Source: Betaproteobacteria bacterium UBA931
GTDB taxonomy: Bacteria; Pseudomonadota; Gammaproteobacteria; Burkholderiales; Casimicrobiaceae
Reading direction: 5' to 3'
DNA: 8,433 nt
Assembly (NCBI GenBank): GCA_002293615.1
Contig: DBDN01000071.1
Span: 19,179 to 27,611 of the forward strand
Shown here: positions 1 through 5,363 of the stretch, piece after piece
Position numbering within the stretch: position 1 is the stretch's first letter
Layout of the letters: every line of letters starts with the position of its first letter
Notes under the pieces: model-generated
The model's input: only the letters and a program-made list of their open reading frames with translations
What the model was told of the DNA's origin: nothing
Database searches by the model: none
Program-made: the position numbers and the translations under genes

Positions 1-51
1 CGCGAGCGCAATAATCGTCAAAATACGTCTTCTTATTTCAAATTTTTTCAT
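1..51 (-). CDS. nosY: NosY, ABC transporter permease subunit (5' fragment, 17 codons)
   Basis: This is the start of a gene cut by the left edge of the window. An ATG at 51-49 lies inside the end of nosF, in another frame, and opens a reading frame of 17 codons to base 1 without a stop: MKKFEIRRRILTIIALA. A basic N-terminus followed by the beginning of a hydrophobic stretch suits the first membrane helix of NosY, the six-helix permease that pairs with the NosF ATPase and contacts NosD in copper-site maturation of NosZ. A strong ribosome binding site (GGAAAGG, 67-61) sits 9 bases upstream of the ATG and supports this start. The overlap with nosF is 14 bases. The identity rests on position after nosF and on the N-terminal character; only the missing part would prove it. 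Confidence 0.75.
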   Translation of the reverse strand, partial: MKKFEIRRRILTIIALA

Positions 52-679
52 CTTTAATAACCTTTCCAAAATCAAGCTCAATAGAACGGCTGACAACCCC
101 TTCGACTTCCTCAGTACGGTGGCTAATGAACATAAAGGTTTTATCTTTCATCGACGCATCAGATACCAGCTTTTTAAAAAAAGCCCTACTCTGAGCATCC
201 AGGTTTGCCGTAGGCTCATCAAAAATCATTATTGCGCTTTTCCGAGCAAAAGCGATGCTGATCAACACTTTCTGTTTCATACCGCCGGACAGCTTAAAGA
301 ACGGCTTATGAACATGAGCGTCAATATCCAAATCGAACATGGTGCAGTATTTGCGAAAATGATGCTGATCACAACCAGTGATATTGGCACTGTAATCAAA
401 CAATTCTTTGACCGTATATTTCAGAGGAGGCGGCAACTGTGGAACAAAAGCGATATGGCGTAGCGCTTCAACCCGTTTACGTATCGGGGAAAAACCATCA
501 ATGAGAACACTGCCTTGTGTCGGGTAATATTCTCCAAGTATACAGCGAATCAACGTGGTCTTTCCCGCGCCATTTTGTCCGAGAATAATTACCTTTTCAC
601 CTTTCAGTACTGTAAAGCTGATATCAGACAAAATATCCTGACCGCCAAGTTTTTTACTTAAGTTTTGAATCTCAATCAT
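38..679 (-). CDS. nosF: NosF, ABC transporter ATPase for NosZ copper-site maturation
   Basis: This is a 213-residue cytoplasmic ABC ATPase. The motifs are complete: Walker A GQNGAGKT (residues 34-41), Q-loop Gln81, signature LSGGMKQ (130-136), Walker B ending in Asp154-Glu155 (IMIFDEP), D-loop NLD (159-161) and switch His187. It should therefore hydrolyse ATP. In the family, NosF powers the NosDFY complex, in which NosY is the membrane part and NosD the periplasmic part, needed for assembling the CuZ site of NosZ. The protein lacks the extra C-terminal region of the roughly 300-residue NosF of Pseudomonas, which I recall as usual for the short clade II form. The start ATG is only one base after the nosH stop (TAACATG) and has no clear ribosome binding site, which suggests reinitiation after nosH. 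The nosY start lies inside its 3' end. Confidence in the ATPase is very high; the Nos assignment comes from context. Confidence 0.95.
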   Translation of the reverse strand: MIEIQNLSKKLGGQDILSDISFTVLKGEKVIILGQNGAGKTTLIRCILGEYYPTQGSVLIDGFSPIRKRVEALRHIAFVPQLPPPLKYTVKELFDYSANITGCDQHHFRKYCTMFDLDIDAHVHKPFFKLSGGMKQKVLISIAFARKSAIMIFDEPTANLDAQSRAFFKKLVSDASMKDKTFMFISHRTEEVEGVVSRSIELDFGKVIKDEKI

Positions 680-680
680 G

Positions 681-1559
681 TTAAACCAAATTTTTAAGAC
701 GATAAGCGAATGTCAGGCTACCACGATCACAGGCATCGACACACCGACCGCATAAAGTACAGTCAGTACTGGTAATATAAATCTTCGTATCTTTTTTCGA
801 AAAAACCGGCGCCAGGATTTCCGGGACATGGCATACCACAACACAATTTCCGCAACGATTGCATGTATCGCTTTTAGCCTTTATTTTCAAAGATGAGATC
901 GGGTTTAATAATCCATAGGTCGCACCAACCGGACAAAATGATCGGCACCACAGGCGCCGGGAAAAAAATATTTCTATTACCAACAAAAACAGTACCCAAA
1001 AAATCGAAAATGTCGCGCCATAAATAAAAAAACGGGAAAGAATGCCGACAACGTTAAACGACTCAAAAATTAAAATGCCCGTAATCAAATTAAGTAACAG
1101 GAAAAACACCATGAATACATATTTTGTTTTAAGGCCGAGTCGTTGCCGTTTTTTTATTATTTTTTTATCAATCAGCATCAAGTGGATCTTCTCGCCGATT
1201 TCGCTGAGTGTGCCGTAAGGACACACCCAGCTGCAAAATATTCGCCCACTTGCCAACATATATAGAAACATGATCGTCAGGCATCCAATCAGTAAATTGA
1301 CCGGAAATGTACGATGCGCAAAAATAACTTGTAATGCAATAAAAGGATCAATTAGATGAAAACCGACAAAACGTGAACCGACCAGCGATCCTTCAAGAAC
1401 CTGAATGTCAATACGATAAGAAAACACAAAAAGTAGCATACAAAGGATCACCGTCAAAAACCGGTAAAAACGCAAGCTTGGCCGTTTTCCTTTTGACGTG
1501 TTCTTAAAGAATGAACCAAGGAAAGTTTCCGTGTAAATAATTTGCTTTTGCCCTGCCAT
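681..1559 (-). CDS. nosH: NosH, NapH-like membrane iron-sulfur quinol dehydrogenase subunit
   Basis: This is a 292-residue integral membrane protein of the NapH family. Four hydrophobic segments are visible, at about residues 33-48, 88-105, 146-166 and 183-199. Two CxxxCP motifs typical of NapH, NosR and CcoG-type proteins follow helices two and four: CSWVCP (109-114) and CRSFCP (205-210). The cytoplasmic C-terminus carries two 4Fe-4S binding sets, Cys233/236/239/243 and Cys267/270/273/277. In both, the residue after the fourth Cys is not the usual Pro (it is His244 and Asp278). By analogy with NapGH, NosH is predicted to oxidise menaquinol in the cytoplasmic membrane and pass electrons to NosG, replacing the NosR found in many clade I systems. 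The start lies 6 bases after the nosC2 stop, with only a weak A-rich upstream stretch. Codons here look more AT-rich than those of nosG or nosD. Confidence 0.93.
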   Translation of the reverse strand: MAGQKQIIYTETFLGSFFKNTSKGKRPSLRFYRFLTVILCMLLFVFSYRIDIQVLEGSLVGSRFVGFHLIDPFIALQVIFAHRTFPVNLLIGCLTIMFLYMLASGRIFCSWVCPYGTLSEIGEKIHLMLIDKKIIKKRQRLGLKTKYVFMVFFLLLNLITGILIFESFNVVGILSRFFIYGATFSIFWVLFLLVIEIFFSRRLWCRSFCPVGATYGLLNPISSLKIKAKSDTCNRCGNCVVVCHVPEILAPVFSKKDTKIYITSTDCTLCGRCVDACDRGSLTFAYRLKNLV

Positions 1560-1565
1560 ATCTTT

Positions 1566-2027
1566 TTAGAATGCCGAAATTTCTTCCGCTAACATTTCCA
1601 GTTCTGCAATATCGGTTTTATCGAGCAACCCGCGCATCATCGTATTCTTTACTTCATCGTTCTTGTATTTCATCAAAATAGTAAAGTTTTCGTCTTTGCT
1701 TTTACCGGCAATGGACGGTCCGATCGGGCCGGTACCGTCGCGCCCATGGCATGCCGCGCATTTCACCAAATAAAGCTTGCTCAATCCACGGTCTTCGCTC
1801 ACAGCATTTTGGTATTCCTTAAGTTGTTGTTCCATTTCTCCTTCCGACAGTTGTGCCGATGGCGCAGGAACAACCGGCACGGAAACAGCCGGCGTACTCA
1901 TCGCACCTTGCGCAAAAGATTTCTCCGCGCCACCATCACGCATCGACATCGCTTGAATAATCAGATAAAAAGCGAATAAAATGATAGCGATGATAGCAAT
2001 ACTGCCTAAAATTTTTCGTAGACTCAT
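1566..2027 (-). CDS. nosC2: NosC2, membrane-anchored monohaem cytochrome c
   Basis: This is a 153-residue monohaem c-type cytochrome. An uncleaved-looking hydrophobic segment (about residues 5-27) with no clear signal peptidase site suggests an N-terminal membrane anchor. A Pro/Ala/Ser/Val-rich linker (about 43-60) follows, then a small cytochrome domain with haem motif CAACH (90-94). Met130 or Met131 in the NTMMRG segment is a candidate sixth ligand. Placed between nosC1 and nosH, it fits NosC2, an electron carrier between the NosGH quinol dehydrogenase and the haem domain of NosZ. Its start overlaps the nosC1 stop as ATGA (2027-2024). A GAGGAA ribosome binding site (2041-2036) lies 8 bases upstream of the ATG. 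The cytochrome domain resembles that of NosC1 (shared VKCxACH, GPIGP/GVIGP, MKYK/RYK patterns), which suggests an old duplication. Confidence 0.92.
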   Translation of the reverse strand: MSLRKILGSIAIIAIILFAFYLIIQAMSMRDGGAEKSFAQGAMSTPAVSVPVVPAPSAQLSEGEMEQQLKEYQNAVSEDRGLSKLYLVKCAACHGRDGTGPIGPSIAGKSKDENFTILMKYKNDEVKNTMMRGLLDKTDIAELEMLAEEISAF

Positions 2028-2578
2028 TTTCCTTGTTCCTCACGAATTTCCTTGTTGAATTGTGCAATTTCATTGGCCAGATCGCGAATTTCCTTATCAT
2101 CCATTTTTTGCACAAGCCGCTTCATTAAAACGTTGACTTCTTTTTCCGTTTTATACCTTACAATCATCTCGTAAACTTCGTCGCCGGTTTTGGTCAACAG
2201 TGGCGGACCAATGACGCCGTTAGCGTAGTCGTCATGACACGCTGAGCATTTAACAATAAAATTTTTACTCAGTCGTTTACTTAAAAGGCTTTTATGGATG
2301 GATGCGTACGGCGTGTTGCGTATAACAACGTGCGGCGCCACGTTTTTAGATTCCGGTGTTTCTTCACCGTCCGGCGCATAACGAATGATGTATTCGCCTT
2401 TGGTGTCGTAACCGATAAAACGGTTCGTATTATCTTCAGGTATTGTATTTTCTGAAATAACGGTAATCTTTCCCGGTACATCGGGAATGACGTTGCTTTC
2501 TTTCTTGCTTTCATCACAAGCAGCTAAAGCTAAAATACATAATCCCGAAAGAAGAAAGTTTTGTTTAAATGTTTTCAT
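2024..2578 (-). CDS. nosC1: NosC1, lipoprotein-type monohaem cytochrome c
   Basis: This is a 184-residue monohaem cytochrome c. I choose the ATG at 2578. It starts MKTFKQN, gives a proper type II signal peptide, and has a GAGG at 2594-2591 twelve bases upstream. The in-frame ATG at 2587 sits only 3 bases from that motif, and the frame further upstream merely shadows nosG. The signal ends in the lipobox LAAC, making Cys21 the likely lipidated residue; Asp22 follows it, which in enterobacterial Lol rules means retention in the inner membrane. After a region of about 80 residues without recognisable motifs comes the haem motif CSACH (111-115), with Met152 or Met159 as possible axial ligand. By position and haem type it matches NosC1 of the campylobacterotal nos cluster, an electron carrier toward NosZ. 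It overlaps the end of nosG by 14 bases and nosC2 by 4. Confidence 0.9.
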   Translation of the reverse strand: MKTFKQNFLLSGLCILALAACDESKKESNVIPDVPGKITVISENTIPEDNTNRFIGYDTKGEYIIRYAPDGEETPESKNVAPHVVIRNTPYASIHKSLLSKRLSKNFIVKCSACHDDYANGVIGPPLLTKTGDEVYEMIVRYKTEKEVNVLMKRLVQKMDDKEIRDLANEIAQFNKEIREEQGK

Positions 2579-3272
2579 GTGCTGCATATACCTCATCATA
2601 CGCTTTTCGCGGCAATGTCTTAATGACTTGCGTCGGGCAAAGCTCTTCACAAACGCCGCATCCGACACATTTATCATGAATGACCGGATAATTTTCATCA
2701 ATGGTAATTGCACTATCACGTTCGGGATATGGGCAAAAGTCGCGGCATAATGTGCAGGCCGTTCCAATATGGGCACGCAATTTTTCGGCAAGCTCGTGCT
2801 CAACATCTGATTGATCCCCATGCGCAATCAATGTCTCAATCATTTCTTCGCTGATTGTTTCGTTCTTATACGCAAGGCAATTCTCTTTTTCTTTCAGCAC
2901 CGCCACCCCCATATGCACCTTCTCCGCGGAAAAAGTATCGTGATCAAGCGCACCCGACGGGCAGGCCAAGACACAAGGCAATAAATCACAAAGGTAACAA
3001 CCGCGCTCTACCGCCTCGATAATCGGTGTACCCACGGCAAACCCGGCGTCCGCATCCAGCAGCTTGACCGAATGGTACGGGCACACCTGGACGCATTGTC
3101 CGCATTTAATGCACACAGCCAAAAAACTCTTCTCATTCAACGCGCCGGGAGGGCGCAAACGATCCTCGGCATAGGAGCGCTCAGACAAAAGCAAACTTCC
3201 TAAAGAAAATCCTCCGGCGGCAAGCAATGCGCCAACGGTAAGCTTATTGAATTTCCTACGATTAAAGTTCAT
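2565..3272 (-). CDS. nosG: NosG, Tat-exported NapG-like ferredoxin with four 4Fe-4S clusters
   Basis: This is a 235-residue periplasmic iron-sulfur protein of the NapG type. The N-terminus has a twin-arginine motif (NRRKFNK, residues 4-10) followed by a hydrophobic stretch (about 11-30) and a probable cleavage site near SYA-ED (about 36), so it should be exported folded by Tat. Sixteen cysteines form four predicted 4Fe-4S sets: 54/57/60/64 (CxxCxxCxxxCP), 92/95/100/104, 132 with 173/176/180, and 202/205/208/212. This is the NapG pattern. Its expected role is to take electrons from the membrane partner NosH and hand them to NosC1 or NosC2 and on to NosZ. It is separated from nosH by the two cytochrome genes. 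The start overlaps nosD by 11 bases and no strong ribosome binding site is seen, consistent with coupled translation. The alternative of a periplasmic nitrate reductase NapG is unlikely in this context. Confidence 0.93.
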   Translation of the reverse strand: MNFNRRKFNKLTVGALLAAGGFSLGSLLLSERSYAEDRLRPPGALNEKSFLAVCIKCGQCVQVCPYHSVKLLDADAGFAVGTPIIEAVERGCYLCDLLPCVLACPSGALDHDTFSAEKVHMGVAVLKEKENCLAYKNETISEEMIETLIAHGDQSDVEHELAEKLRAHIGTACTLCRDFCPYPERDSAITIDENYPVIHDKCVGCGVCEELCPTQVIKTLPRKAYDEVYAAHENI

Positions 3273-4494
3273 TGCGTACTTTTACCACAGGCCTATCATC
3301 AACCGCCAGCAATTCGGGTTCGGAAAAAGGCAGCAGCCTCGATAGAAAATTAAGTACGCCGATCACTGGTGAAGCGAAAAAGAATCTTACCGCCGGTCGA
3401 TGATTCCACAATCGATCAGCATATGCATACTTTTCGTATGGAGTATCACCAAAACCATCCTGGTTACGGTCAAAACCTTCGTAAGTATCCCAGGTATTCA
3501 TATGCCAGCTATTCAAATCAAGACGCGATTCAGGCGTATCGTTGGCAATATCATCAATATTGCCTTTAAATGTATTTCTCTCATAAAGGCTGCCAATCAA
3601 TGTGCCATGCAATTGAATGGCCACCGTATTGTATAGCAGGTTATTTTCAATAAACCTATTAAGGGTGCCCGGCTGGTAAGGCGATTGATCGAGGTAAAAG
3701 CCGCGTGCGTTGTACATCAAATGGTTGCCTTCGACAAGGCAATCGGACACCTCCTTCATTCCCAGACCGATACCAAATGGGCCTGAAGAGTTGATCAATG
3801 TGTTTTTTGAAATAACACTGCCATGTGAATACATCAGGAAAATACCAACCGAATTATCCTGATACGTATTACGATGCACCATATTGCGGTCAGCATACAT
3901 AAAATGCAGCGAATAACGTGATTCTTTTCCGATATTATCTTCGATGCGATTAGCGCTTGAATACCAAAACACGTTATCACGCACGTTCGAAGTATTGTTA
4001 GCGCGGATCGTATTGGAATGGCTGTACCATAAACGAATACCGTCACCGCGCAAGCCCGATGAGAAATCCTTGGATGAAATTGTATTGTTCTCAATAGAAC
4101 TACGATGAGTATTTTCAAAATTGATACCAAAAAGGCAATCGCGCATGGTATTGCCCACAACTTTCACTGTATGCGCATCCTTGACGGTCACGCAGGCGTC
4201 TATCGTCTGATGTGAGTCGCCACTGCCTTCGATGATCATATTGGAAATCGACGCATGATTTGCCGTAATCAACACCACGCTTCCATCATCTGCGCCGCGG
4301 ATGATGGCGTCACCACTATCGCTGGTTAATGTAATTGCTTTGTTAATCGTAATCGGGCCATGGTAAACGCCTCGCCCAAGCTTAATAATGCTGCCCTCCG
4401 CTGCATCGTCAACAGCTTGCTGTAATGGGTTCGCATATAATGCAGAAGCTTCGAGCCATAGGAAAAAAACCAAAACAAACTTCGCTCTACGCAT
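3262..4494 (-). CDS. nosD: NosD, periplasmic beta-helix copper-site maturation protein
   Basis: This is a 410-residue secreted protein. A Sec signal (residues 1-21, ending ALYA) is followed by a parallel beta-helix of the CASH/NosD type from about 30 to 315. The helix is seen as repeating short strands separated by Asn-rich turns, such as IENNTIS, IEDNIG and VEGNHLM. The C-terminal part carries the typical NosD stretch with W330, N333, W335, Y338 and D349-DG/GD residues (about 328-353), then a hydrophobic or amphipathic tail (about 370-395). NosD is the periplasmic part of the NosDFY complex that helps deliver or assemble copper for the CuZ site. Length is in the usual NosD range. The start overlaps the nosB stop by 8 bases and has AAAGGG (4510-4505) 10 bases upstream. 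The end overlaps the nosG start by 11 bases. Confidence 0.95.
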   Translation of the reverse strand: MRRAKFVLVFFLWLEASALYANPLQQAVDDAAEGSIIKLGRGVYHGPITINKAITLTSDSGDAIIRGADDGSVVLITANHASISNMIIEGSGDSHQTIDACVTVKDAHTVKVVGNTMRDCLFGINFENTHRSSIENNTISSKDFSSGLRGDGIRLWYSHSNTIRANNTSNVRDNVFWYSSANRIEDNIGKESRYSLHFMYADRNMVHRNTYQDNSVGIFLMYSHGSVISKNTLINSSGPFGIGLGMKEVSDCLVEGNHLMYNARGFYLDQSPYQPGTLNRFIENNLLYNTVAIQLHGTLIGSLYERNTFKGNIDDIANDTPESRLDLNSWHMNTWDTYEGFDRNQDGFGDTPYEKYAYADRLWNHRPAVRFFFASPVIGVLNFLSRLLPFSEPELLAVDDRPVVKVRNEL

Positions 4495-5263
4495 TTTGCT
4501 TTAACCCTTTACCACGGGCAAAAATACCGAGAAGACTTAGTATGGAAATAATGAGCAAAATATAAAAACCAATCGCCGGATACGAATGCGTGGTGAACTG
4601 TGCAACTTTTCCATCGCCAAGCGCCGTTGGCATAAACGGCTTAACTTTGAACATTCCCCAATCTTGAAGATTGTGGCCATACCAGTAAAGCCATCCCGCA
4701 TAGAACGCAAAAAATATAAACGGGATCAACAATGAGGGCACCAACAGCAACTGCGACCACTTGCCGTGATACATCATAAAAATAATAATCATCAGCGAAA
4801 CAAATAACAGCAAAAAAGGCGATAACGCCTTCTCCAGCTTGGCGCCTGCCTCCATGGGGTACATCCCGATGAAATGATTGATAGTATTCATTTCGTGTAC
4901 ATCACCGGAGTAACCGTCCAAATGAAAATAAACGGGAATACCGTTTGGAAACGCCTCAACCGGATAGTTTGGTGCCTCAAGCGCAACAAACCATACCGGA
5001 GCCGACATTGCGCCGACTTCGCCCTTGCGCTCAATCATTTTTTTCAAATTGCGCTCAGCACCTTCCGGGACATGCGGGCTGATATAGCGCCCGATCTGAT
5101 AAATATCCCACATCGAATAAACATAACCCGGAATATGCTCAGTGTCCCCCTTTGCTATTTTTTCGGGAATTTTATAAAAAGCAATCGACGGAACAGTAAA
5201 ACAAATAAGAAGCAACAACAAAGCAAGCAGCGCATAAATATCCGATTTTGCATTTGCATTCAT
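4487..5263 (-). CDS. nosB: NosB, clade II nos-cluster membrane protein of unsettled function
   Basis: This is a 258-residue membrane protein with one hydrophobic segment near the N-terminus (about 9-29) and three in the C-terminal half (about 147-165, 171-195 and 228-249). A soluble loop of roughly 115 residues between the first two probably lies in the periplasm. The loop holds a conserved-looking HFIGMYPM stretch (130-137) with His and Met residues that could bind metal or contact NosZ; that is speculation. NosB is found next to clade II nosZ genes and serves as a marker of that type. I know of no firmly established biochemical role. A good ribosome binding site (AGGAG, 5277-5273) lies 9 bases upstream of the ATG. 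A 100-base gap with a hairpin separates it from nosZ, whereas its 3' end overlaps nosD. The name rests on position plus topology. Confidence 0.88.
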   Translation of the reverse strand: MNANAKSDIYALLALLLLLICFTVPSIAFYKIPEKIAKGDTEHIPGYVYSMWDIYQIGRYISPHVPEGAERNLKKMIERKGEVGAMSAPVWFVALEAPNYPVEAFPNGIPVYFHLDGYSGDVHEMNTINHFIGMYPMEAGAKLEKALSPFLLLFVSLMIIIFMMYHGKWSQLLLVPSLLIPFIFFAFYAGWLYWYGHNLQDWGMFKVKPFMPTALGDGKVAQFTTHSYPAIGFYILLIISILSLLGIFARGKGLKQNA

Positions 5264-5317
5264 TGGTGAGCGCTCCTTTTTATGAGATCAGAAACTAAAA
5301 ACACATACCTAAAACAC

Positions 5318-5345
5318 GTGTGCCCGCCCGTAAGGGCGAGCACAC
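5318..5345 (-). terminator. Strong hairpin between nosZ and nosB (attenuator, terminator or mRNA stabiliser)
   Basis: In the minus-strand RNA a 12-base-pair stem, GUGUGCUCGCCC pairing with GGGCGGGCACAC, closes a four-base UUAC loop. One of the pairs is a U-G wobble. In the opposite strand the same position would be a C-A mismatch, so the structure fits the nos transcript better. The stem can be extended by a wobble and an A-U pair. Only four U residues follow (GUGUUUUA), so it looks like a leaky terminator or a 3' barrier that protects nosZ mRNA, rather than a full stop. It begins 18 bases after the nosZ stop codon. Function is inferred from structure and place only. Confidence 0.7.
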
Positions 5346-5363
5346 ATTTATCAATTACACAGA

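Noticed and set aside
119..463. Plus-strand open frame opposite nosF
   Set aside because: It is antisense to a gene with all ABC ATPase motifs intact and shows no recognisable domain, so it is a frame shadow.
2579..2827. N-terminal extension of the nosC1 frame by up to 83 residues inside nosG
   Set aside because: The extension only shadows the nosG C-terminal coding region in another frame and would destroy the lipoprotein signal peptide. The ATG at 2578 gives a clean lipobox and an acceptable ribosome binding site.
3834..4160. Second minus-strand frame inside nosD
   Set aside because: It is fully inside the beta-helix coding region of nosD, has no ribosome binding site evidence and only a shadow-like composition.
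4874..5269. Plus-strand open frame opposite nosB
   Set aside because: It lies opposite a membrane protein with clear operon context; its composition is that of reversed hydrophobic codons, with no domain.
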